Source: Chromera velia (Eukaryota; Sar; Chromeraceae). From it: a stretch of DNA of 64,000 nt. Shown here piece after piece: positions 22,628 to 34,241 of this stretch (position 1 is the first letter of the stretch; each line of letters starts with the position of its first letter). The DNA lies in NCBI GenBank assembly GCA_018398765.1, contig JAHBMJ010002861.1:1-64000 (forward strand), in the 5' to 3' direction. The position numbers and the translations under genes were made by a program. The notes under the pieces were generated by a model, which did no database searches, had not been told where the DNA came from, and saw only the letters and a list, made by a program, of their open reading frames with translations.

Positions 22628-25600
22628 TTAAGAGCAGTTGACGAGTCCCGGAAACTCCTTTTCCAACATCGCCTTCTTTTCACCTCCAATTCCGGGGCCC
22701 TGGTTGGGATGGAAGAGGTGGTTCAGGAGACGGACAGAGGAGAGGGAAGGAATCCTCTTTGCCCGAAGGAATGCTGCAAGGGTCTCGGCCCCAGCGTCAG
22801 TAATCGGGTTCTCTGACAAATCTAGAAAGACCAGTGCAGGGGGTTGACGGGCCCCCCACACTTCTGTGAGCGCATTGAGTCCGTCGTCAGGCAGACAGAC
22901 CTGATACAGCCTCAACTCACGCAAACGAGGCAGCTTCTCTGCAGCCACACTCTCTCCAAGAGCACGTGCACCCTCTGTGTCTAATCTGACTGCACACCCT
23001 GTTTGTCCGAAGAGCTCAAGAGTTCGGAGGGACGAGATCTGACTGCACACCCTGTTTGTCCGAAGAGCTCAAGAGTTCGGAGGGACGAGATCTTCCCACT
23101 CCCGAGGCCGTCAAACAACCCGCGACCCCCCAAACCTAAAGCAAACCCGTCAACCCTGAGTTCTTCCAGGTTTCCCAGATACTCCGCTGCTAAGGCAACA
23201 GAGAACATTCCGAGGATCAATTGGTCCGTGGGTGTGTCCGGACTCATCCTGGGCATGGACACCTGAAGTCTCCTCAGGGCGCTCACGTGGGGGGTGCACA
23301 GGGCTGCCGTCAAGGCTTGCACGTCGGACACTTCCTTCGCATGCCGAGAGAGCTGTACGTTCAAGTGTCTCAGGGACGGCAGCTTTCCTCCACTCACGAG
23401 TGAAAAGAAAGGACGCATTGTCTCTGTGTCCATTTGCTCCATCAGTCCGAGGTGCGGAGAGAACGCATTAAAGTAAGAATCACGGCTGAGTAAACGGAGA
23501 GACGGAAGGCGACCCGACCCCCGGCACATTCCCTCAAGAAATTTAGTGATGTGACGAGGAACGGTTTGGGGAGTCTGTTGCGGGAAATAAGACTGGAGGG
23601 GGGGGAATGTGATTTCTGTTAGGAGATTGAGGAAGGCCCCTGCGTGCGTTAGAGCCTCTCCCGCTTTTTCGGATCTTTCTGGGTCCAGAAAAGGGATCTT
23701 GCCGAAATCAAATTTGTGCAAAAACCTCATCCCGCCCCCCCGGATGGTCTGCACAAGTCTGTCAAACGCAGCCTGGTACACTTCCTCGTGGTTCCAGTCT
23801 GCTTCTGCGACATTGATTTCAAAATCGAGTCTCAGATCTGAAGACGGAGAGCACCCGGCAGAGAAACCATCACACAGAGACACGAGCGTCTCATTTAAGG
23901 GCCAAACCAACTCTACACGACGCAGAGAGGGAGCCTTACCGGTGTTCAGGACCTCCCCAAGCACGAAGGACCCCCCCGTATTCGTGCTTGTCCCGCCGGG
24001 TTTCAGTCTGAGATGCTCGAGGGAGTGCAGACGCCCCTCTGACAGGCTCTCTGCCAGCCCCTCCAACCCCGCTGTAGTGCTCTCTCGAGGGGAGTCCCAC
24101 GTGAGGTCCAGAGACCTCAGGTTCGACCCGAGTGCCCTCCCCAAACCCGACAAAACTGCAGGTGAGACGTCGCCACACCACATATCCAATTCGATACTCT
24201 CCATCTTGGGCAAACGCCCTTCTCGGAGCGCATCAGTCAGGAACTGCACCCCCTCATCGAAGGTTTCAAGCCCGGGAGGGTTCGCCTGATTCTGCCCCAG
24301 GGCCTGATCCCCCTCCCACACATCCTCTCCCAATAATTGATCGTCCAAAAGAGGATCTTCCTCCTCCCGGGGTTGCATGTGCATTTCGAAGGAACGGAGA
24401 CGGGGGGTTTGACCCTTTGCGAAGGCACGACAAAGAGTCGTTAGCTCGGCAGCATGGGTATCGAATCTATTCTTCAGACTGAGATGAGTCAGGTGGGGGA
24501 CGTGGCCAGACTCGATGACTTGTGCAAGCGTCTGCACTCCTTTCCCCCTGCCGCGTCGTCTTCCCCGGAATCATCAACATCCCCCAGGTTGATAACCTCG
24601 AGGGGGGGTGCAGTACCTTTGGCACCTGCTGCTGCAAGAGCTGTGGCAAAGGTCAGAGTCTTGAAGAGAGATAAGTTTGACTTTCGCAGGTTCAGCACCC
24701 GCAGTTTTGGGAATTTCTCAGGAGACCTGACGACGGTTTCGCACAAATGCCGTTCTGTGGTCTCGCTCAGATCGAGCTCTTCCAACTCTCTCAGGTCAAA
24801 GGCGGGGNNNGGGGGGGGGGGGAGAGATAGCTGAGGATTTTGACGGGGGTGGCGGTGATTTTTCTTCAGGTCTAGAACCCGGAGGAGAGGGGCTGCACCT
24901 TCAACTACCAGAGCGTCTGTCACGTGCTGCAAGTCGACAAAGCTAAAACCATTCATCTCCAAGTCTAGGGTACGCAGAGAGGTGAGTTTTTTCTCTTTGA
25001 TGGCCTTAGCAAGCATCTCAGCTGCTGGGGGTCCTGCAGAGGTGCGGGCAAGACGGAGGTCCTGCAGGGTGGGAGGGAGGCCTTTGATGATCATTTGGAC
25101 CCCCAACGGGCCCAGGGGGTTGTCGCTCAGGTTGAGAGACAAGAGGTTCAGCAGCGATCCCGCCTGAAGGAGGTCGCCGAGCGGTTCGATAGAGATTCTG
25201 TTCAGGTTGTTGCCTGCACATACACAGGAAGGAAGTGAGGGAATGAGAATGTAATCTTTTCTAAGACAACTACGATCTCTTTGCTTATGAATACTGCCAC
25301 GAGACCTCCGGTGTGTACAGACACAAAGAATACGCCAGTGACGATAAGCAAAGAGCTGCTGGGGCTGTGTGTAAGTGGAAGCACATCGAAGGTCTCATCC
25401 GTCTCCGACAAGCTTGTCAATTTTTTCCGAAAAACCTAACGTACTGATGCAAAGTGAAGAACAGCCCTCTCGCCTACCTGAAAGATCAAGGTGCTCCAGA
25501 GATTGGGGAAACAAGCGGAAGAGAGGCGACGCCTCCTCCACCAATTGCAAATCACAGTCTGCACAAACGGAAGAAAAAAAGTAACAATTACAGTGGGCGT

Positions 25601-26597
25601 CTATCGGATGTGTGGACCGACAAGGAGGGAGGTGAGTGTCTTTATCTAAGAAGAGTTCACATCGACAAAAAGGCAGGGACTTGGACACAAAAAAACAGGG
25701 GAGTCAGAGAGAGGGGACGAAAGTGGACGAAACAGAGGGGGTAATAGACCGGAACACCAACACACCAATGGACTCACGAAAGGGGACATCGATAGACACC
25801 CACAAACAGACAGACAGACAGACAGACAGCCTGCCTTCCTCACAAACAGACAGACTGACTGGTCACTGTCAGCGTCTTGAGGTTTCCTCCAGGTTGGCTC
25901 GTCTCCCCCCCCCCTCCCCTCAGCAGCTCTGCGGTTGGGGTCCAGAAGGGGTCCTTGAGGACACTCGGACCTGCAGTCAGACAGTTATTCAGTCAGATAG
26001 TTATTCAGTCAGATAGTCGTAGATCGATATGCAGTCGTTCAGTCAGTCAGGGAGCGATGGTTGAGTGAGATGGAACGTGAGCGAAGGGAAGGAGGATCAG
26101 GGAGAGAGAAATCATGACGGGTGCAGGGTGACAGCGAAGACGCCCGACTGCATGGGGAGAATGAAAATCAATTGGGGGGCAAGAAAACAAACACGAAAAG
26201 AGAACTACCTACCAGGAGAAGGGGAGATGGAATGACCGAACAGGCAACAGACAATGCCAATTGCATTCTTCATAAGTCCAGGATCCCTCTCTCCCCCACC
26301 CCCACACGCACACGCACGCATTTGTGTATCTGGAGAGGGGGCTTGCGTAGTAACCATTCAGAGAGAGGTGAATCTGATTGCATGTCATAGAGACACTGAG
26401 ACGAGGGAAGATGCGCATCAGTCGCCTACACCGGCTGGAGACTCGACAGGCGGAGGTCGAAGTCGAAAAGGCCGAAAACAGCACACGCGTAACGTCTGTC
26501 TCTCTGTATATCTGCTGACCCAGCTTCAAAGTTTCCAGAGATCCTGGAGGGAAGCAGGACGCGACCAGGCCGAATTTGCCCGCACCGACAGAGAAGC
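22628..26597 (-). CDS. Leucine-rich-repeat (ribonuclease-inhibitor-like) protein, frame disturbed
   Basis: Minus-strand exons 26597-26520, 25558-25478 and 25213-22628 join in phase; the first two junctions recreate leucine-rich repeats (LETLKLD and LEHLDLSGNNL). About 800 residues of RNI/NLRC-type repeats follow, for example LLSLNLSDNPLGPLGVQMI, LTSLRTLDLEMNGFS and LVFLDLSENPITDAGAETLA near the end. No nucleotide-binding, kinase or membrane segment is seen, so only a protein-binding role can be suggested. Three oddities occur. The frame slips once beside a GGGGGAAAGG run at about 24,540. Three unresolved bases lie at 24808-24810 inside a G run. A 53-bp tandem duplication at 22984-23089 shifts the frame and creates an early stop, leaving the last 115 residues or so in another frame. 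Either the allele is broken or assembly errors sit at these spots. Further 5' exons may lie at 27180-28240. Confidence 0.75.
22984..23089 (-). repeat. 53-bp perfect tandem duplication in LRR coding sequence
   Basis: The unit beginning ATCTGACTGCACACCCTGTT on the plus strand occurs at 22984 and again at 23037 without visible difference. A 53-bp insertion is frame-shifting. The two reading frames on either side overlap by this segment and both encode SSLRTLELFGQTGCAVR. Confidence 0.92.
25806..25830. repeat. (ACAG)n microsatellite
   Basis: About six ACAG units. The neighbouring 25975-26052 has dispersed CAGTCAG and TAGTTATTCAGTCAGA words. Confidence 0.85.
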
Positions 26598-27179
26598 CTG
26601 CAAGCCCGCAGATGTCGTTTACGGCTCATGCTCACGCCTACGCTACTTATCAGGTGAGGCACCACACAGGAACCCCCCAGTCACCGAGAAACATCTGCAT
26701 GAATCCTCTGAAGACAGCGTTTCTCCTTCAACAATCAAATAGACGCTGAAAAAAAAAGAATGCACCGACCATTACTAACTGATATGAAGGCGATTGATCA
26801 AATCAGCGCGCGGCAGAGAAAGAAAAAGAGAAATCAGCCAGCACGACTACTCTGAGACTCGGTAATAACAAAAAGAAACGCGACCGAGCTCACTGCATGC
26901 CACACACTGCCCATCTACCTCTGAGGTCCAGACTCCGGAATCCCCGACTGTTCAACCCAGGGGTCGAGTGAGCCTGCATTTATATATACACATATTAATG
27001 CAGTCATGTAATCTGCTGTCGCCATGTTCATGATCATGATGTGTCCTGCTTTCAATGACCTATGCACAAATACAAGAGAAGACTCCGAGAATTGCCTGTA
27101 AAAAAGGCCTTCCATACACAGTCGGGATATGGCGGAAGAGTACAGTATACATGGATGCATGGACCCCTGTTTGCCTGAC

Positions 27180-27251
27180 CTTTCTCACGCATTGCAGGAT
27201 CACCCATCCGACCCCAAAACTCTCTCTGCGGCAAAGGAGATCGGAGATTTC
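27180..27251 (-). CDS. Candidate exon, possibly 5' part of the LRR gene
   Basis: A 72-base open segment is bounded by a good acceptor (TTGTGCAG) and a GTCAGG donor on the minus strand. It encodes EISDLLCRRESFGVGWVILQ and four more residues, in phase 0 at both ends. Assignment to the downstream LRR gene rests only on strand and position. Confidence 0.3.
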
Positions 27252-28126
27252 CTGCACAATCAGAGCAAGGCAGGTGAGGGATCGGTAATGCATTGAGTAG
27301 TTGCTGAATACCCATGAAGTTGTTTGCATGCGATGTGAAACACGGCGCAGCTTGTGTTGTTGTCGTACATACATGAACCAGGAATGCACTCACACTCGGG
27401 AAAAAGAGGGGAAGGCACCTCTGTTTCTATCTAAAGGGGGGGCGCGAAGAGCAGATGAAGGGAATATTTCAGTCTGGTAGTATGCACACATCATTTTGAT
27501 TCGGGATATATCTGTGCACAGATTCATTCCTCCAATGAGATTGTCATCGGTTGAAAGCAAAAGTGCGCACCCACCTCTGCAGTAATTGTGGGGGTCCTGT
27601 TCTTCAAAAGGGCCAAGAGGGAAGAGGGTTCTGCTGACGTTGTGTCTTCCATGCTTCAGATAGGCTTATGGGAAGGACAGCAAGTCTGTGTGTAATCCAA
27701 CGAAACAAAGGATCGCAACGAGAAAGATGAGAGCTGTAAACGACGAGACGATGCGAGTGTTGTTCAATTGTACGATCTGTGTATACTCTTCAGACACGGA
27801 AATTGGGCTCTGACTTGCGAACGCTCTGTTGGCAGACGGAAGCTTAATGTTCTCTCAAACCTGTGTAAGTATATATACATATATACCAGAAAAGATGCGG
27901 TTTGGCGGTCGAAAAATCATTCGTATCTGCCTGTATTCGGCTAATGTAGATGCCCTCAGTGCATGCATACAAAATTAAAAGTCGTCGCCGATTAATCGGA
28001 TGAGTGCAATGGTGAACGCATGCATGCACGGAAACAGGAAACGCAGCTCGAGACGGCCGTAACGCCGGGCCGCAGACGAACGGATGAAGTGACATTGAAG
28101 TCCAACTTCACGCAGCATCTTCTCAC

Positions 28127-28240
28127 CCATCCTTTCGTCTGCCCAGCAACCATCTCAGCCGTCTTCTGCTCTGCCTGCTTCTGCCGCAACTGGAGTCTCT
28201 CGTGACGGTCGACCTCGTGTCTCTGCACCATTCCATCCAT
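28127..28240 (-). CDS. Candidate first exon, charged N-terminus
   Basis: From ATG at 28240 the minus strand encodes 38 residues beginning MDGMVQRHEVDRHERLQLRQ, rich in Gln, Lys and Glu, ending at a GTGAGA donor in phase 0. A TATATATATATA stretch lies just upstream (28247-28266). It could start the LRR gene. The opposite strand also has an open frame with a GTGAGT donor at 28242, so strand choice is uncertain. Confidence 0.3.
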
Positions 28241-28964
28241 CGGTGAGTATATATATATATATATATGCATGCATCAGACTCTCCAAGCCACCTCTACATC
28301 CCACTCACCAATTCCTTCCTATCGTCTTTCCATTTGACTCTGGCAACACTTCCCCTCACTCTGTAGGGTCTTTAGCAGCCAATGCTGAGAATCCTAGACT
28401 CGAATTTTCAGGCCAAACGTGCATGCACGCCTCATGCAAACACACTCGTTCGACTGCATGCAGACGTGGGTCCCCGATGAATTCGACATTGAACTTTGAA
28501 TTCTAGATTGGGATTGTCGTTCATGGCCTGGACCGACACCTTTTCGATCTTTTTCTGCTGAAGTCCTTGTGGCACATTACTCTTCAGAGTGCTCCTGCAT
28601 GTCTTATTCTCATGTTGTCGTTTCTGCAGTCACCGGTCATCGCGACGTTCGAGGATTTGAAGATGAGTACCGAGCTTGCGGTCAGTTTCTTGACTTCTCT
28701 GCACACATATCCTTCTACTGTGTCTTCCTGTGCGTGTCTCTTGGGAGCCTCTCCAGTCTGTTTTCATTCAATACTGCTTGCTCTAGGTACATGATGGCTT
28801 TTTTGTTTGGAGTCTGAAAAGTCCACCAAATCTCAATGACATGCCCCTTTTTGTGTCCGGACCGGTCTCCAGTCGGCCTTTTCCGTTTTCATCCGCTTGT
28901 CACGTGCAGAGATTTTTTGACCCGTTTCGCCGGTGCGGGCCCGTGGGATTTTTCCGAATTTTGA
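28241..28964. other. Intergenic region with one orphan exon-like segment
   Basis: Positions 28630-28680 on the plus strand form a 51-base open segment between TTCTGCAG and GTCAGT, encoding SPVIATFEDLKMSTELA. No partner exon was identified. The rest shows no supported coding sequence. Confidence 0.3.
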
Positions 28965-29567
28965 GTGCAAACAATCAATCCATCAATCAAATTTTTTGAA
29001 TCAATTGCTATGCTATTAGATCAATTGCTTTACTTAATTCCAACTATTAAATTTTGCACATATGTAATTCAATTTCATCCTCGTGCTGCTCTGACCGACT
29101 TCCAAAAGAAGAACCCCTCCGGACAAAGACTCTTCATGCTCAATGACATACTTGCAGAAAAGAAGTGGCAGGCCCGCCCGCCAGACACAGGAAATGACTT
29201 ACATATACGCGCATTGCCTACCTCCCTTCTCCAATCCTCTGTAAACATCTGTTCTCTGCTGAAGGTAATGACTGGTGGCTATGTACAACGGGGGGATCTG
29301 GAAAAGAGCTGCCCCCTCTGCCCTGGCAGGAGGGTCATAGATGAGATTCACCTTCTGACGGAATGTCAAGACACTGAGGGCGAGAGACAGAAACTTGATG
29401 AGCTTACTAATAAAATAAGGACGCGTGCGTTAATTAAGCCGCGGATGGAGATTGCGCAATGGGTAGTGGCTTCAGCCGGACGAGGGGTAAGAGAGAAAGA
29501 AAAGAATATTCGAGACATGGTGGCCTTTATATCGGATAATCGCAATTCCAACCTCTGGCTGGAATGA
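28965..29567 (+). mobile_element. LINE-like retrotransposon 3' fragment
   Basis: One open frame of 200 codons ends in ALTDFQKKNPSGQRLFMLND ... SCPLCPGRRVIDEIHLLTEC, then an Arg/Lys-rich tail. A CxxC-x8-H-x4-C knuckle close to the C-terminus is typical of non-LTR retrotransposon ORF2 proteins downstream of the reverse transcriptase. No reverse transcriptase domain is present, consistent with 5' truncation. No poly-A tail or target duplication could be fixed; AT-rich DNA with A runs follows at 29,760-29,880. It could also be a decayed host gene. Confidence 0.5.
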
Positions 29568-30599
29568 GGCTCATGGCAGAGTGTCTAAGCAAGTTTGTTT
29601 GAATTTTGAACATGCCCTACCCCCTTTTTGTCTAGCTTTCACTGTTTCTTAGTGTTTCATAAACAGGCATTGCATGACATGCCCCGTGGGTGGTCAGAGC
29701 TTAAGTGGTGGCTCACCAGTTTTAACGACCTCAATTCATTCATTCATATTTCATTCATTCGGTCATTTATTTATTGAGACATAAAATTTTATTGTATAAT
29801 GATTCTAAAAAAAATTTTAAATCTTAATTAATTGTTGTGTAATTTTTATGAAAAAGAAATTGCTAGAAAAATTGTTTACCCAGTCTGGTGTTTATGTTTT
29901 TTTCTTTCTTTGTTTTTATTCTTTTTCAGATACTTTTTCACGTAAACCTATTGTGAAAAGGTAGTGGTTTTCTCTTCCAGGTGTCCCGAAAATACAACTG
30001 AAAAATTGTTATGATTCCGTTATTGCTAGTTGTTGCTATCTAATTGTGTGAGAGAAGCTGTAGCTATTTTCTGACCCTCATACACAGGAAGAAAAAAAGC
30101 TTTTCTCATGTGAACAACCGATTGATCGATCCATCCTATGCATGCATGGCGGTTAACTAGCTACTCATAGCGTCGAACGAACCCGCCAGCGGTGTAAGCC
30201 TTTTCTAGGCAGTAGACCGTAGGGGGCATCCGGAACATAAATCCTATCTAAACCTATCTTACTTAAGTAAAGTTTGTAGCAGACTCTAGAGCAGACTTCT
30301 TGCTAATTCAGTCACGGTTGTTATTAAAATCTAATCTACTATTCAAGTAAACTAGAATTTAATTCTAAACAATTATTGAGACTAGTATTCAGAAGCATTA
30401 AGAACCATAAGGTCTATATCAATCAACTAGCATAGCGACTTTTTTATAATTTTACAAGTGCGACCCTGACCATTACTTAGGTTATTCCATATGAAATAAG
30501 TGAAAGGTTGGTCATTCGCCCAATCGGCTTTTCTGAAGCCCTCCGATTGAGAAATCAACCAACGAAACCCAGAAACGGCGACACGCACTATGTGCACTC
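29568..30599. other. AT-rich intergenic region
   Basis: No gene is supported. Short poly-A and poly-T runs are frequent, and the beginning may be the untranslated tail of the LINE-like element. Confidence 0.5.
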
Positions 30600-31658
30600 T
30601 TACGTCTCTTGCGGAAAATTGGGGTGGTCCGGTTTTGCCCCATTTCCCCGGGTGCCCATATCCATGTCGACGTCCCCCGCCTGTGCGGCCATCGCACCGG
30701 GATCTCCGCCTCCACTTTGCACCCGCTGTGCGAACTCTGGAGCGACTGTAAGTCCGGGGTCCACAGGGGTGGAGGGGGGCGCTGCGCTGCTAAAATCAGA
30801 AAAATCGAACAGGTCCATGCTGGCCAAAAGATCCGCTCCCGCACTTCCCTGATGAGCAGGAGGTGCCTGTGCGGCAGGGGAGGGCCCCGTGGCGGCGGTG
30901 GCGCTGGGGGCTGCCGGGGTCCCTGCAAAGGGGTCGGCTGCTCCGGCAGCAAAAGTGAAAAATGCATCGTCCGCAGCGGAACCGGAGGCTGCAGCAGAGG
31001 GGGGATTGGAAGACTTTGAAGAGCCAGGCGTCTTCGTGGGGCTGCTGCCTGTCCCCTTTTGCCGTCGCCCAGGTGCTGGGGGAGGGGGAGGGACGAGACC
31101 TCCGGCAGGAGCGGCAATGCCCTGTGCCCCCTCTATCTGAGCTGCCGGGTCCTTTTCCCTTTTTCTGGCTGGTCTCCCCTTCAATTCGACTCTGATGGTC
31201 TGCCCCTCCTTCAGGGAAAAGTCCTGCTGGGGCCTTTCGGGGAGGGGGGGGGCGTTTGCCTGTTCCCTCTCGACTTCCTTCCTTCTGCTGAAGTCTGACA
31301 ACGCACAATTGAAATCAAAGGCGTCGTTTCGAGAGTCAAAGCCCATCCCAATGAAGTAATAACGACCCTGTCCGTCCGAAATTCGGAGCACGAAGTAACG
31401 AGTGGAGTCCACTGCTCTCTCCACCGCCTGTTCCTGATTCTCGGGGACAGGACACGCAGCAAAGAGCTCTCCTGAGGAGGCATCAAGAAGCTTGATCGTG
31501 CACTTGTCACCCTTCCCAGTGACAGTCATCTTCCCTCTCCATATGCATTCCTTCCAGTTCTCTGCCCTGTGACCTTGTGGAGGTCTGGGCGGAATCTTGT
31601 AGACGAAGACTTCGTTCTTTTGGAGGAGAACGTACTCAATCTCCTCATCCAAATCCAT
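30600..31658 (-). CDS. NECAP-like adaptin-ear-binding coat-associated protein
   Basis: A single uninterrupted frame of 352 residues. NECAPs bind the AP-2 complex and clathrin-coat accessory proteins and regulate endocytic coats at the plasma membrane. Residues 1-175 form the PHear domain: EYVLLQKNEVFVYKIPPRPP near the start, then WRGKMTVTGKG, SGELFAACPV, DSTRYFVLRISDGQGRYYFI, GMGFDSRNDAFDFNCALSDF and the closing SLKEGQTIRVEL. The C-terminal half is Pro/Ala/Ser-rich and disordered. It carries ADPFAGT and MDLFDFSDF, which resemble the DPF and acidic-Phe motifs that engage adaptin ears; the WxxF ending of animal NECAPs is not seen. The start is the first ATG of the conserved domain. Absence of introns is unusual beside neighbours with three to eleven exons. 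The gene is divergent from the Ycf39-like gene. Confidence 0.92.
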   Translation of the reverse strand: MDLDEEIEYVLLQKNEVFVYKIPPRPPQGHRAENWKECIWRGKMTVTGKGDKCTIKLLDASSGELFAACPVPENQEQAVERAVDSTRYFVLRISDGQGRYYFIGMGFDSRNDAFDFNCALSDFSRRKEVEREQANAPPLPERPQQDFSLKEGQTIRVELKGRPARKREKDPAAQIEGAQGIAAPAGGLVPPPPPAPGRRQKGTGSSPTKTPGSSKSSNPPSAAASGSAADDAFFTFAAGAADPFAGTPAAPSATAATGPSPAAQAPPAHQGSAGADLLASMDLFDFSDFSSAAPPSTPVDPGLTVAPEFAQRVQSGGGDPGAMAAQAGDVDMDMGTRGNGAKPDHPNFPQET

Positions 31659-32316
31659 CTGGCCCGATTCTCTCGGCCTCTTGTCTCTTCGGTCTGCTGA
31701 ACTGTGTCCACCGTTTAAGAACCACCACGACCGCTCAGTCAGACAGAGAGAGAGCTACTTGGACAGCTGATAAGAAAGTCAGTCTGGGACCAGCGAGCAA
31801 GAGCTGTGTGTACGTGCACAGATCTGCTTTATCGGAGAGCACACTTTCTTCCTTTTCAAGACCAGCTCTTGCCCACCACACAATGCTTCTCATATGGCAA
31901 GCGAGTTGACCCTGTACATGGATAAGGGGAGCAGCTAAACTTGCTGCTAAAGTGCAGTAACTGCAGTTCCGCGGTGGCCGCCGGGGTGGCCGCCGGGGGC
32001 TCCAAATTTTAAGTGCCCCCCAAATCCCCCCATGTGAACGCTTAATGAATTTCCGGGATCCTCCGCGGTGCGTTCGCACGGAGACTGCATGTGAATTCTG
32101 TTCCGACAGTCTGGCGACTCTGGCACTCTGCTGCCATGAGCAGCAGATCACCATGCCTTGGAGACCCAGCTTGCGGAGCTCGGACCGCTCTGTGAATTGT
32201 GAATAGAGAGGACGACTAGCTTGCAAAGTCTAGAAGCGCTGGAGGAGCCACATGAATGTGGTAACACAAAGAGTTTGGTGTCTGTTGATTGAGTGTTCGT
32301 GTTCGTGACAAAGAAG
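31659..32316. other. Divergent intergenic region (NECAP / Ycf39-like gene)
   Basis: About 660 bases between head-to-head starts presumably hold both promoters. A GC-rich pair of GGTGGCCGCCGG direct repeats lies at 31,972-32,000 in otherwise mixed sequence. No TATA box is evident. Confidence 0.4.
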
Positions 32317-33914
32317 ATGCTGGCTACGGCGGTGCGGTGGATCTTCCTCGCAGCTTGTCTGCAATTAGTGCACCCAGTAACAGCCTTTCTAAGGGGTGCG
32401 CTCCTATCCCGTCAGGGTGGTGGCTTGGAGGTCGGTGTGTACTTTTCCCCCTATTTCATTTCATACCTTGCTCTTTCTGCCACCTGACTCCTTAGCCGTC
32501 TCCCATTTGTGCAGGTCCGGAGCCGAAGTCGCACCCCTGTCGAGGGTTCCCGTTCTTGCATGCGTATGGCCATTGTGAACCAGGGCAAGCTGCTGGTTCT
32601 TGGTGGCACGGGGACTCTGGGCAGGGTGGTGGTCAGGCAGGCCATCGACAGGGGGTACGATGTGAAATGTATGCTTCGCATGCCCAGGTTTGTCGCTTAG
32701 GCTGTGTGTGACAGGGGGGCGTCGTTTGGGTTCATTCTGCTTTGTTAAACTAGGTTGACTATAGAGTGTCAGAAGAGAGTGTCGGTATCTTTTGGCGAAT
32801 GACATCAAAGCGGAAGGACGACAGAGCGAAGGTGGTCACCGAGCTCCCGGTCCCCCAGCCTGTACATATATACATGTTTCCCTGTTTCCCTCTTTCCTGC
32901 TGGGTCCACTCTGCTTCTTCTCACGTGACCTCTCCTGCCATGCCCCCCTCCCGCTCTCTCTTTCCTCCCCCTCCCAGTGTCGAACTGTCCCTTTTAGTGT
33001 GTGTGTGTGTGTGTGTGTGTCTGCGGGTGCTGTCAGATGGTGTGCGTGCGTAGGGGTGAAGATGAGTTGTGCTCAGGCCTCAGGCTGTGCGTAGAGGTGA
33101 ATGCACTGCCCAACGGGGGCAGTCCCGTGTGGGAACTCGGCCGGTGTACTGCCTTTCTGTCGCACAGAACTGATTGGTGACTTCCTGGTGAAGTCTACAA
33201 CATATGCAGATAATCATAAGCCCATGGCGTGAGTGCAAAATCTACCAGCATAGCACAACACAGTGATCATGATCTATTTGATATATGCAGGATGGGCGAC
33301 TTTCTAAAGGACTGGGGTGCCGAGATCGTGTACGGTGATTTGGAGAAGCCCTTCAGCATTTGCACCCCCTTGGAGGATGTGACGGCAGTCATCGACTGTG
33401 CGTGCACACGACCAGAAGAATTGGACAAACAAGTCAAGGTCAGTCAGAGAGGCAGGCAATCCTTTGCGTTCGTTCACACGCAAATTAAGCGACACAGGCG
33501 CACACGGCTGCAGGGAAAGGACACAAATGGCAGGGCAGGGTAGTTCTTGTTCCATGCTGGCTGTTTGCAGATTGACTGGGAGGGGAAGTTCGCCTTTCTC
33601 CAGGCGTGTGCGGAGGCGGGCATTGACCAGTACGTGATGTTTTCCTTCCCCGACGCGGAGAAGTTTGCCCAGGCCTCGTCGGTGGTTCGTCTGAAGGCAG
33701 CCTTGGAGGAGGCACTGAAGGACTCGGATATTCCGTACACCATCTTCAGGACACCCGGGTTCTATAACGGTCAGGAAAGGAGGAATGGCGGTATTTTTTT
33801 TTTGAAACAGCGAAGGTAGAAAAACAGAGATGCTTTTCCAACAGGAGGATCTTTGGGATGGGATGCTGTTGCAAGCAACATCGGTTTGCCTGCCTCAGTT
33901 TGAAGTTCCCGTGG

Positions 33915-33949
<35 letters not shown>

Positions 33950-34108
33950 GAGGAGTGCCAGCGTTGACCTTTTGTTCTTCCACCGCTTTCTTTTCCTTCC
34001 CGTCTCCCCCTCTCCCTCCCCTGTATGCATGCAGGGGTCTACAACGAGATCATGCTCCCAATGATGAACTTCGAAACAGTCTGGGCTCCTCCAAGAGATG
34101 CAAAGGAG

Positions 34109-34143
<35 letters not shown>

Positions 34144-34203
34144 GGTGTGTGTTGTCTATTGTGTCCATGAAGAAAAGAAGGGAGAAGAAACATATAGTCT
34201 GTC

Positions 34204-34241
<38 letters not shown>

